Counted from the first letter of the stretch, positions 8,279 to 14,844 are shown. The stretch is 22,315 nt of DNA from Porticoccaceae bacterium (GCA_003448675.1 DLXZ01000030.1:14142-36456), one strand, 5' to 3'. The notes: generated by a model from the sequence alone, not told the origin. Numbers and translations are program-made.

Positions 8279-8719
8279 GTGACTAGTAAAATTACCAAGC
8301 TCGACGCTGTTAGAAAGGTAGCGGAACAAAAGGCTAATTCCTCAGCGCGGAAAATGGCTGAAGCCCGCGAAAAACAGCAAAGAGATCAGCAACAGCTGAG
8401 TCAGTTGCGAGCGTTTTATGATGAGTACCTAGAGCAGTTTGAGCAATTATCGGAGTCTGGCATGTCGGTTTCACAATTGCTGGATTTCAGGGTATTCCTT
8501 GATGGTCTGGAGGAGGCTATATATCAGACGGAACAGCAAATAACGGATTCCAGCCGAGAACTCCATGAGCGTCAAACCGAGTGGGTGGAGAAAAAATCCT
8601 ATTCTGATTCCATCGCCGACTTTGAAAAACGCTTGCAGCAGCAAGCCGTGCTGGAGCGTTCCCGCCAAAGCCAGAAAGAGATCGATAACCGCCCCCTGCC
8701 GCCCAGCCTTTTTGATTGA
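8279..8719 (+). CDS. fliJ: FliJ, export chaperone escort / ATPase stalk
   Basis: A 146-residue, almost entirely helical, charged and Gln-rich protein. The long coiled coil (about 15-60 and 75-135) and its place directly after fliI identify FliJ, although sequence conservation in this family is low. FliJ is the central stalk of the FliI hexamer and links it to FlhA. I chose GTG 8279 because AGGTG (8269-8273) lies 5 bases upstream; an in-frame GTG at 8270 would add three residues but has no ribosome binding site. The stop (8717-8719) ends the first operon segment, and fliK has its own promoter. Confidence 0.85.
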   Translation: MTSKITKLDAVRKVAEQKANSSARKMAEAREKQQRDQQQLSQLRAFYDEYLEQFEQLSESGMSVSQLLDFRVFLDGLEEAIYQTEQQITDSSRELHERQTEWVEKKSYSDSIADFEKRLQQQAVLERSRQSQKEIDNRPLPPSLFD

Positions 8720-8877
8720 CCCACTACTCAGTCTTGTTGAAATCCGCGTTGTTGGTTTTTGGCCCGGTAATTGCTAATTCCCTGTTAAAGAGTTTGATCA
8801 GAACCAGGTATGAGTTCGTTGTGGCCAGTTTGGCGGAGCATACCAGGTGCTTGGTAAGTTACTAATCAGGTCTGCTT
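8720..8877 (+). other. fliJ-fliK intergenic leader
   Basis: This 158-base gap holds the sigma-54 promoter at 8760-8775 and the fliK leader. I see no convincing terminator for fliJ and no strong hairpin. The ribosome binding site for fliK is probably AGG at 8868-8870. A 15-codon open frame (8810-8857) is probably chance. Confidence 0.5.
8760..8775 (+). promoter_or_regulatory. sigma-54 promoter for fliK
   Basis: TGGCCCGGTAATTGCT has GG at 8761-8762 and GC at 8773-8774, spaced 10 bases. It matches the consensus TGGCACG-N4-TTGCW at all but one informative base. The start of transcription should be near 8786, giving a leader of about 92 bases before fliK. An ATTGAC half of a FleQ box (8715-8720) overlaps the fliJ stop about 45 bases upstream, but its partner half is missing. 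Confidence 0.75.
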
Positions 8878-10503
8878 ATGGATGGGTTCAAGGGAGCACT
8901 GCCGGCAGTTCTTTCAGCGGATAGCACCCCCTTGGTGGGGGGCGGTGCGCAGGGGCGTGGCAAGCTTTCAGCCGGGATAGGTGCATTAAATGAGAATGAG
9001 CGCTCCGCAAGCGGCGCTACGGGAAACGCATTTGTCAGTAAACTGGACGCTGCTTTTGAAAGCCTTGGACCCGTTAATACAGATAGCTCTTTGTCCGCAG
9101 CTCGGCTCCAGGAGGCGGGAGGCGGTGGTAAGACATCGGGCGCATTGTCGTTAGCTCGGACTTTCGAAGGGCTTGATGGCGCCGGCGAAGGCCAGATGTT
9201 GCCGGCGGGCGGCAGTAACTTGCCGGTTTTGCACAGCGAAACCAATGAGTCCCCGAGTATCCCGGGGGTGTTTATGTCGGCCAAAGCTTTCCTGGAGACA
9301 GGCAGGCATGGGTTCGAGCAATCGTCGAATGCGAGCCTGGCATCTGATAAAAACACCCGATCGTCGGTGCAGCCTAACCCCATTCAAAATACGGCTGCCG
9401 TGGATCCAGAAAGTCGCAGAATTCCAGGGGCGTTTATATCAGCCAAACCTTCCGTGGAGACAGACAGGCATGGGTTCGAGCAATTGTCGAATGCGAGCTT
9501 GGCATCTGACAAAAACACCCGTGCGTTGGTGCATCCTAACCCCCTTCAAAATACGGGTTCCGTGGATCCGGAAACTCGCATATTTGTAGAGGTACCCGCT
9601 TCGGGGCAGAGTAAGGCTAACGGTCAACTCAGCCACGCCGCGAGCACGCAGCCCTTACCCGAGCAATTGAAGTTGACGGCTGCCGCTAGCACGCTCGTTC
9701 GTGACAAGTTTCCCGGCATTAGCAACCCGGACGACATCAATGCGCCCGAGCTCGATATTCCCGCCCCGAACCCACGTTCAGTCCGCGAATCTGGTCAGCC
9801 GTTGCCTGTATTGAAAAATGCTACCGCCTCGATTTCGGTTCAGGAAAACCTTATGGGTACCGTTCTGGACACCGTGGCGGAATCCCGTGGGCGCAGTGAA
9901 CAGGTGCTGACCAGCCTTGTTAACTCGGGGAGTGCGGTGGAAACACAGCCTCAGCCAGCAACGGCCAACCCAAATACGGCCTCCCCGATGTCCAGCGTTT
10001 CGGCGGTGGCCCTGTCACAGGAGTCGATGCCGCTAACGACGGGTTCCGGTGCTTCTGATAAACCCTTAGTGACTTCCCTCCAGATGCCGGTTGGTGAGTC
10101 GGGCTGGGAAGCCGAGTTGGAGGCACGGGTAAGGTGGTTGATTGAGCGTGGCAATTCACAGGCGGAGCTTCGCCTAAATCCGGCGCATCTTGGCTCTGTG
10201 GTGGTAAATATTAGCGAGGATGGTGAGGGAACCAATATCCTGTTTATCACGCAAAACCCACAGACGCGTGAATTGCTGGAAGGTTCATTGCTAAAGTTGC
10301 AGGAAATGCTTCAGGAGGAAGGCGTAATGCTGGCAGATACCGAGGTATCGGATCAGCCCTATGCTCAACAACAAAGCGCCCAGAACCCGAATGGGAGTTT
10401 AACCGACCAGGCGCTTGAAACGGATCCGGATCAATACCGGGGTAGTGATCTGGGTATCGGGCCTGTGTTACAGGGCGCATCCAGTATCGACCTGTACGCA
10501 TAA
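8878..10503 (+). CDS. fliK: FliK, hook-length control protein
   Basis: A 541-residue exported ruler. The long N-terminal and central part is low-complexity, rich in Ser, Ala, Asn and Pro, as in other FliK proteins. The C-terminal switch domain (about 409-485, with the core AELRLNPAHLGSVVVNISED and a following helix LLEGSLLKLQEMLQEEG) acts on FlhB to change export from hook to filament. Residues 127-180 and 181-234 are an imperfect tandem duplication. The protein ends in SSIDLYA. ATG 8878 has AGG 7 bases upstream and is the first possible start after the sigma-54 promoter. In Pseudomonas aeruginosa, fliK lies next to fliL-M; here it follows fliJ, as in enterics. Confidence 0.9.
   Translation: MDGFKGALPAVLSADSTPLVGGGAQGRGKLSAGIGALNENERSASGATGNAFVSKLDAAFESLGPVNTDSSLSAARLQEAGGGGKTSGALSLARTFEGLDGAGEGQMLPAGGSNLPVLHSETNESPSIPGVFMSAKAFLETGRHGFEQSSNASLASDKNTRSSVQPNPIQNTAAVDPESRRIPGAFISAKPSVETDRHGFEQLSNASLASDKNTRALVHPNPLQNTGSVDPETRIFVEVPASGQSKANGQLSHAASTQPLPEQLKLTAAASTLVRDKFPGISNPDDINAPELDIPAPNPRSVRESGQPLPVLKNATASISVQENLMGTVLDTVAESRGRSEQVLTSLVNSGSAVETQPQPATANPNTASPMSSVSAVALSQESMPLTTGSGASDKPLVTSLQMPVGESGWEAELEARVRWLIERGNSQAELRLNPAHLGSVVVNISEDGEGTNILFITQNPQTRELLEGSLLKLQEMLQEEGVMLADTEVSDQPYAQQQSAQNPNGSLTDQALETDPDQYRGSDLGIGPVLQGASSIDLYA
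9256..9579 (+). repeat. 54-codon tandem duplication within fliK
   Basis: Two adjacent 162-base units (9256-9417 and 9418-9579) differ at 22 of 162 bases. The encoded units match at 39 of 54 residues, including the blocks RHGFEQ and SNASLASDKNTR. Of 22 changed codons, 15 change the amino acid and 7 are silent, so the duplicate is in frame, has been retained and drifts under weak constraint. The unit adds 54 residues to the ruler part of FliK. Confidence 0.95.
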
Positions 10504-10510
10504 CAGTGAA

Positions 10511-10537
10511 AAGCCCAGGTTCTCCCCGCTGGGGCTT
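10511..10537. terminator. hairpin between convergent fliK and small gene
   Basis: AAGCCCAG and CTGGGGCTT form a stem with one bulged G around a loop of about 10 bases. It lies 8 bases after the fliK stop and touches the stop codon of the opposing small gene. Read leftward it is followed by TTTTC, a short U-run; read rightward there is no U-run. A shared, mainly leftward, terminator is plausible but weak. Confidence 0.45.
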
Positions 10538-10701
10538 CACACGTATTCGTCAATGCCTTTGCCCTTAGGCTTTCTACGGGGTGTGGGTTTCTTCGATGTG
10601 TTGTCGTTTTTTTGCGGTTTTTCCGCAGGCTTTTTCCGCCGGTCAGCCGTATTGCCGCTAGGTGGTGTGCGATAAGTTGGTGGAAGGTCTACTTTTTTCA
10701 T
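10537..10701 (-). CDS. small basic Lys/Pro-rich protein, late flagellar gene of unknown function
   Basis: A 54-residue protein that I do not recognise. It has 11 Lys, 5 Arg and 9 Pro against 6 acidic residues (net about +10). It has no signal peptide, hydrophobic segment or cysteine, so it is probably disordered. It begins MKKVDLPPTYRTPPSG and ends KGKGIDEYV. The ATG at 10701 has an excellent ribosome binding site (GAGGTGA, 10710-10716) at 8 bases. An upstream in-frame start at 10755 would ignore this site. A FliA promoter 66-92 bases upstream puts it in the late flagellar class, with FliA encoded 2.6 kb upstream on the same strand. Possible roles are a regulator, an export-related small protein or a nucleic-acid-binding protein; none is supported by a recognised domain. 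Confidence 0.75.
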   Translation of the reverse strand: MKKVDLPPTYRTPPSGNTADRRKKPAEKPQKNDNTSKKPTPRRKPKGKGIDEYV

Positions 10702-10709
10702 TTTGAATC

Positions 10710-10716
10710 TCACCTC
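10710..10716 (-). promoter_or_regulatory. ribosome binding site that sets the small gene start
   Basis: GAGGTGA on the minus strand, 8 bases before ATG 10701, is among the strongest ribosome binding sites in the window and argues that the 54-codon frame is truly translated. Confidence 0.7.
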
Positions 10717-10766
10717 GCTGGAATGGTGGATCAACAAGCCATTTGAGATACCCACTACTTATTAGA

Positions 10767-10793
10767 TTATCGGCAACTATTCGTAATTATTTA
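10767..10793 (-). promoter_or_regulatory. FliA (sigma-28) promoter
   Basis: On the minus strand, TAAA (10790-10793), a 15-base spacer and GCCGATAA (10767-10774) reproduce the FliA consensus TAAA-N15-GCCGATAA in both boxes and in spacing. Transcription should start near 10760 and run into the 54-codon gene about 60 bases on. It lies in the non-coding gap after the parC-like stop, so protein conservation does not explain it. Confidence 0.85.
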
Positions 10794-10813
10794 AACCGGC
10801 GCTAATGCTCGTA

Positions 10814-11578
10814 TTATTTAGCCAGCGCTTCGGAGAGTCTCCTATAGCCGACCGCGCCTGGTGTTTTGGGGTTTAGCTCGCTAATTGTGGACCCTTGCTC
10901 GGCGGCCTGTTCAAACAGTGGGTCGGCGGGGATTACGCCTTCCCATAACTCGTCACCGAACAGGGATTTTAATTCTTCCTTTTCTTGTTCCGATGTGGCA
11001 GCTTCCATTTCACGCGCTATGGGTACCGCGATTTTTCTCAAGGCAACTTTTTTCCCGGCTTCGACCATGGTAACGATTTTTAGATACTGTTTTAGCGTTT
11101 CAGCGTCAATGTTGCCAAGGCTCGCGGGTATAACGAGCGTAGTACTGGCCGCAAGGGCATTTACCAGTAACACATCCAGATTTCGCCCACAGGAGATCAG
11201 CACATAATCATAGAGATCGTCGAGTACTGTCACCAGGTGGCTGAGCAGCAAGCCTTTGCCGGCGAAGCTACCGAGACTGCTTGCGAGCTGTTCAATATTT
11301 TCCCCGGCGGCGATGATGTTGACCGAAATGCTGTCGGAAACCGAGGCTAGCGTGGTGAATGGATCTTTACTGACAATTCCACCATCCCGAAATATATCGA
11401 CAAGCGTTGGTCCGGGCGTCTCATCAAGGCGAAAGTAGCTTGCAATGGGAGCTTCGGCATTCGCTTCGATAATCAATACTTTCAATCCGTCTGTGGCCAG
11501 CGCGCCCGCAATGGATACCACGGTGGTTGTATGGTCGGTGGTGTCTCCGGTGTTGGCGATGGCAATAACGTGCGTCAC
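10814..11578 (-). CDS. ParC-like ParA-family protein with degenerate ATP site
   Basis: A 254-residue ParA/MinD-fold protein. Position after motD and the N-terminal pattern (VLIIEANAEAPIASYFRLDE) match ParC, the polar ParA-like protein that positions chemotaxis arrays with ParP. The active site is altered throughout. Where ParA proteins have KGGVGKTT, residues 11-18 read GDTTDHTT, so both lysines (positions 11 and 16) and the glycines are lost. The Walker A' aspartates are Glu38 and Asn40. The Walker B aspartate is Ser129 (VLISCGRN). The frame is open over full length, so this is not simple decay; a pseudo-ATPase scaffold is the best reading. The GTG start has no clear ribosome binding site and overlaps the TGA of a 34-codon frame upstream, so it may need coupled translation. 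No parP or cheW follows. Confidence 0.85.
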   Translation of the reverse strand: MTHVIAIANTGDTTDHTTTVVSIAGALATDGLKVLIIEANAEAPIASYFRLDETPGPTLVDIFRDGGIVSKDPFTTLASVSDSISVNIIAAGENIEQLASSLGSFAGKGLLLSHLVTVLDDLYDYVLISCGRNLDVLLVNALAASTTLVIPASLGNIDAETLKQYLKIVTMVEAGKKVALRKIAVPIAREMEAATSEQEKEELKSLFGDELWEGVIPADPLFEQAAEQGSTISELNPKTPGAVGYRRLSEALAK

Positions 11579-11679
11579 GGTGGAATCAAGCCAATTGGTC
11601 GGGCTGAAGTGAAAGCTTCGTTTTGTTCAAGCAGTGAATGCCTGTGGTTGAGCTGGTCGTTGTGCTCGAAATCAATCAC
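11575..11679 (-). CDS. possible 34-residue bridging ORF between motD and the parC-like gene
   Basis: A GTG-started frame of 34 codons begins 4 bases after the motD stop and ends with a TGA that overlaps the parC-like GTG start as GTGA. It reads MIDFEHNDQLNHRHSLLEQN, then EAFTSARPIGLIPP. It has no known domain, signal peptide or membrane segment. Only a weak GAG ribosome binding element lies 7 bases upstream. It fills the only sizeable gap between motD and the next gene in an otherwise tight operon. It may be a microprotein, a coupling leader that lets ribosomes reach the parC-like start, or chance. Confidence 0.35.
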   Translation of the reverse strand: MIDFEHNDQLNHRHSLLEQNEAFTSARPIGLIPP

Positions 11680-11683
11680 GGAT

Positions 11684-12520
11684 TCACTCGCCTGGTTCCC
11701 GAGTTGTCACCGGACTGCCCAGCACAAGAATCGCAATACGCCGGTTAAGCGCGCGACCATCCGTCGAATCGTTACTGGCAATGGGACGGTGTTCTCCATA
11801 GCCGATCGAGGCCATTCGGGAGGGTTCAACGCCGTACTCGGAAAAAAGGCGGACCACGGTTGCGGCGCGGGCCGCGGACAGCTCCCAGTTTGAAGGGAAG
11901 ATTTGGTTTTTAATGGGGAGATTATCGGTAAAGCCCTCGACGTTGATTCGGTTGGGAAGGTGTTTCAGAGTGTCTGCCAGGGCGCTGAGCACGGTGTTGG
12001 CCTCTGACGCCAGATTACTACTACCACTGCCGAACAAGACACTGCTGTTTATTTCTATTTCGACACTATCCTTGTTTCGCTTTAACTGTATTTGATCTTC
12101 ATCGGCCAGTAGATCGAGTACATCTTTTAGATTATCGGCGATGATATCAAGTTCTTCCCGTCCATCCGTGGCTGCATTATTCCGGGAGTGACTGATATCA
12201 ATCGCCCCATTGTTAATCGAGGAAATGCTGGCTAACTGGATGGGAGGGTTAGCTACGGTGAAGGGTATGCTCTGCTGATGGAGCGCCAATTGATGGCCCA
12301 CCCGACTCAACTGGCTAACCTGGAGGGGGTCTAGCGTTTGGGTTGGGTCTTTAAAAGATGAGACAAGTGAATGCGACAGTACGCGAAACTTACTTTCATT
12401 GACCGACGACACCGAATACATGACGACAAAAAATGCGAACAGGAGTGTAATAAAGTCGGCGTAGGATACCAGCCAGCGTTCGTGGTTATTATTGTCTGTT
12501 TCCTGTTTGCGCCTGGACAT
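11684..12520 (-). CDS. motD: MotD, stator subunit with peptidoglycan-binding domain
   Basis: A 278-residue MotB-type protein. A basic N-terminus leads into one membrane helix (about 17-38, WLVSYADFITLLFAFFVVMY), with the proton-carrying aspartate at Asp22. After a linker comes an OmpA-like domain (about 160-270) with FTDNLPI, NWELSAARAATVVR and GRALNRRIAIL, which anchors the stator to peptidoglycan. It pairs with MotC, whose gene ends 9 bases upstream. The length, and the ParA-family gene that follows, suit MotD of the Pseudomonas MotCD stator better than MotB. No polar residues in the helix suggest sodium use, but this was not tested. Confidence 0.9.
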   Translation of the reverse strand: MSRRKQETDNNNHERWLVSYADFITLLFAFFVVMYSVSSVNESKFRVLSHSLVSSFKDPTQTLDPLQVSQLSRVGHQLALHQQSIPFTVANPPIQLASISSINNGAIDISHSRNNAATDGREELDIIADNLKDVLDLLADEDQIQLKRNKDSVEIEINSSVLFGSGSSNLASEANTVLSALADTLKHLPNRINVEGFTDNLPIKNQIFPSNWELSAARAATVVRLFSEYGVEPSRMASIGYGEHRPIASNDSTDGRALNRRIAILVLGSPVTTREPGE

Positions 12521-12529
12521 CGTACTGTT

Positions 12530-13270
12530 TTATTTTAGGTAGCCCTGTAACTTGGTTTCAATATTGCGGGGATTTTCACCTTCGGCAATACAGACAATGC
12601 CATCTATTAACATTTCCTGATACATTGCTTTTTCCGCAATGATGGCTTTGAGTTTGCTCGCCGTTGGCAGAAAAAACAGGTTGGCCAGACCCACCCCATA
12701 GATCGTCGCCACAAAAGCTACGGCAATACCGGGGCCGAGTTTGGAAGGGTCCGCCAGATTATTCATGACATGGATGAGGCCCATAACAGCGCCTATGATG
12801 CCAATAGTCGGGCTATAGCCGCCCAGGCCTTCATAAACTTTCGCGGCGAGGCTGTCGAAGCTTTCTTCACTGGCGATTTTTACTTCCATTATCCTGCGAA
12901 TGGCTTCGGGCTCGTTGCCGTCCACCAATAGGGTCAAGGTTTGCTGGATAAAAGGATCTTTTTCCTGATCGATCAGGGACTGCAGGCTTAACAAACCCTC
13001 CCTGCGGGACATCTGACTCCATTCCATGATATTGCTGATAGTATTCGCCGCGTCCTGTGTTGGCGTTACAAATATCCATTTGATGATTTTCAGCGCGTGA
13101 AAGAAAGTTGCCAGAGGGGTTTGAATCATGATGGCGCCAAGTGTGCCGCCGAACACAATAATAAATGCGGTGCCCTGAACGAGGGAGTCAAAATGACCGC
13201 CTTCAAGCGCATTCCCGCCAACAATGGCAATGAACGCCAGCGTTACACCAATGAGAGTTAAAATATCCAT
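12530..13270 (-). CDS. motC: MotC, stator ion-channel subunit
   Basis: A 246-residue MotA/PomA-type protein with four membrane segments: about 3-20, 31-50, 152-172 and 181-203. The two prolines that couple ion flow to rotation are present at Pro154 (LGGYSPTIGIIG) and Pro202 (NLFFLP). The cytoplasmic loop carries the charged patch (Arg89, Arg90, Glu91) expected to meet FliG. It starts with ATG 13270, 18 bases after fliA ends. In Pseudomonas the cheYZAB genes lie between fliA and motC; here they do not. It is co-transcribed with fliA and motD by spacing. Confidence 0.92.
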   Translation of the reverse strand: MDILTLIGVTLAFIAIVGGNALEGGHFDSLVQGTAFIIVFGGTLGAIMIQTPLATFFHALKIIKWIFVTPTQDAANTISNIMEWSQMSRREGLLSLQSLIDQEKDPFIQQTLTLLVDGNEPEAIRRIMEVKIASEESFDSLAAKVYEGLGGYSPTIGIIGAVMGLIHVMNNLADPSKLGPGIAVAFVATIYGVGLANLFFLPTASKLKAIIAEKAMYQEMLIDGIVCIAEGENPRNIETKLQGYLK

Positions 13271-13288
13271 ACGTTTCAGGACCCGGTA

Positions 13289-14008
13289 TTAATCCTGTGG
13301 TGTTTCGGCAGCGCCAAGCCAGGGCTGCAACTGGCTGCGCAGTCGGGCAATGGCCTGACTATGGATCTGGCTTACTCGCGACTCACTAACCCCGAGCACC
13401 TGGCCTATCTCTTTCAGATTGAGCTCTTGTTCGTAGTAGAGTGACATAACCAGCTTTTCCCTTTCAGGAAGTTGCTCGATTCCGGCTACGATGTCCAGAA
13501 TCAGGTCTTCATTTTCATGGTTTTTCTGGGGGTTTTGATCCTCGGTGTGTAGCTCCTGGGCGTCGACTGGCGTAACACGACCAATTGCGGTATCGCGTAA
13601 CATCTGATGGTAGGTGTTGATATCCAGGGACATATGTGCAGCTATTTCCGCGTCCGAGGGAGCGCGTTTCAAAGCTCCCTCGAGCTCCTGGGTGGCTTTG
13701 GCTAGCTGGCGGGATTTCTGTTGAATGGAGCGGGGTATCCAGTCATTGCGACGCAATTCGTCAATGATGGATCCCCGGATACGCAAGCTGGCATAGGTTG
13801 CAAAGCTCGCGCCCTGGGTCGGTGAGTAGTTATTAGCGGCATCGAGCAGACCGATCAAACCTACCTGAATCAGATCGTCCACCTCTATGTTAGCCGGGAG
13901 TCGTGCAGCCACATGGAAGGCAATTTTTTTGACCAGATAGAGAAAATCGTCGACCAGCTGATCCGGGCTGTCGGGAATGTTCTCTGCGTATGTGCTGGTA
14001 CGGTTCAT
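13289..14008 (-). CDS. fliA: FliA, flagellar sigma-28 factor
   Basis: A 239-residue sigma factor. Region 2 (about 36-85) contains DDLIQVGLIGLLDAANNYSP and the FATYASLRIRGSIIDELR element that binds the -10 box. Region 4 (about 180-230) contains EIGQVLGVSESRVSQIHSQA, which binds the -35 box. It directs the latest flagellar genes; one probable target promoter is in this window at 10767-10793. ATG 14008 lies 2 bases after the fleN stop. It should be held inactive by FlgM, which is not in the window, until the hook is finished. Confidence 0.95.
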   Translation of the reverse strand: MNRTSTYAENIPDSPDQLVDDFLYLVKKIAFHVAARLPANIEVDDLIQVGLIGLLDAANNYSPTQGASFATYASLRIRGSIIDELRRNDWIPRSIQQKSRQLAKATQELEGALKRAPSDAEIAAHMSLDINTYHQMLRDTAIGRVTPVDAQELHTEDQNPQKNHENEDLILDIVAGIEQLPEREKLVMSLYYEQELNLKEIGQVLGVSESRVSQIHSQAIARLRSQLQPWLGAAETPQD

Positions 14009-14010
14009 CT

Positions 14011-14844
14011 TCAGTGGGTGGGTGTTTCTTTGGGGAGTAAACGCTCGACGAAAAATTCCAGATTACCGCTCATACCTTCGGGGATTCTCCATCTATCTAT
14101 TTTGTTTGCTATCTTGGTGATCGCCACGGACGCGGGACTTCTTGGGTAGCTGGATATCACGGGTTTTTGCTGCTGCACGGCTTTTCTGACATATTCATCC
14201 AGGGGCACCGCGCCTAGATAGTCCACTTGAACGTCGAGAAACCGGTCGGTTACGCGCCTGATCTTGTTATAAAGATCCTCCCCGTGGGCATCGGAACGAA
14301 CCATGTTGGCAATAATCTGAACCCGCTTGGCGCCATGGTCTTTTGACAAAAGCTTAATTAAAGCGTAAGCGTCGGTGATAGACGCCGGTTCATCGCAAAC
14401 GGTCACCAGCACTTCCTGGCAGGCCTTGCAAAAAGTGATGACACCGTCGGCAATGCCAGCAGCGGTATCAACTATCATAATATCCGCCGCCAGTGACAGA
14501 TCGGAAAATGCTCGAACCAGACCGGCATGTTCAGCGGATGACAACTCGGCCATGTGTGCGATGCCCGAGGATGCAGGTATCACCTTCACGCCGAGTGGGC
14601 CTTCAACAATGATTTCCTCAAGGGTTTTTTCACCGGAAATCACGTGACGCAGATCGAATTGTGGTTGCAGGCCCAGCAGGATGTCGATGTTCGCGAGGCC
14701 AAGGTCCGCATCCATTAGCAACACCTGCTTGTCCTGTCGGGCAAAAGCGGCGGCCAGATTTACCGAAATATTGGTTTTTCCAACACCGCCTTTTCCGCTA
14801 GTGACAGCTAGCACGCGGACAGGTGGCTTTGTCATTAGATTCAT
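14011..14844 (-). CDS. fleN: FleN (FlhG), MinD-like flagellar number regulator
   Basis: A 277-residue ParA/MinD-family ATPase. Here the Walker A motif is complete (SGKGGVGKTN, Lys18 and Lys23), the A' motif is MDADLG (Asp45, Asp47) and Walker B ends at Asp126 (IMIVDTAAG). In Pseudomonas, FleN limits flagella to one by inhibiting FleQ and works against FlhF. I chose ATG 14844: AAGGGTGA (14849-14856) is just upstream and the length then matches FleN. An upstream in-frame ATG at 14889 overlaps flhF and has no ribosome binding site. Its intact site is a useful contrast to the degenerate ParC-like protein on the same strand. Confidence 0.93.
   Translation of the reverse strand: MNLMTKPPVRVLAVTSGKGGVGKTNISVNLAAAFARQDKQVLLMDADLGLANIDILLGLQPQFDLRHVISGEKTLEEIIVEGPLGVKVIPASSGIAHMAELSSAEHAGLVRAFSDLSLAADIMIVDTAAGIADGVITFCKACQEVLVTVCDEPASITDAYALIKLLSKDHGAKRVQIIANMVRSDAHGEDLYNKIRRVTDRFLDVQVDYLGAVPLDEYVRKAVQQQKPVISSYPRSPASVAITKIANKIDRWRIPEGMSGNLEFFVERLLPKETPTH

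Noticed and set aside
7862..8329. 155-codon frame antisense to the end of fliI
   Set aside because: It runs opposite a conserved ATPase gene, with no family resemblance.
8810..8857. 15-codon Trp-rich frame in the fliK leader
   Set aside because: It has no spaced ribosome binding site and is too short to separate from chance; a regulatory uORF cannot be excluded.
8862..9383. 173-codon frame antisense to fliK
   Set aside because: It is low-complexity, produced by the GC-rich wobble of the fliK linker, and covers the real start of fliK.
11579..11683. Reading the motD-parC gap as a lost parC N-terminus
   Set aside because: ParC-family proteins begin a few residues before the Walker A region, so the GTG at 11578 already gives a full-length protein.
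12132..12139. GCCGATAA -10 box on the minus strand inside motD
   Set aside because: No TAAA box is present 15 bases upstream, and it lies in coding sequence for the linker of MotD.
13800..13813. Sigma-54-like GG-N10-GC site on the minus strand upstream of motC
   Set aside because: It lies inside fliA over codons of the conserved GASFATYAS motif and over 500 bases from the next start, so coding constraint explains it.
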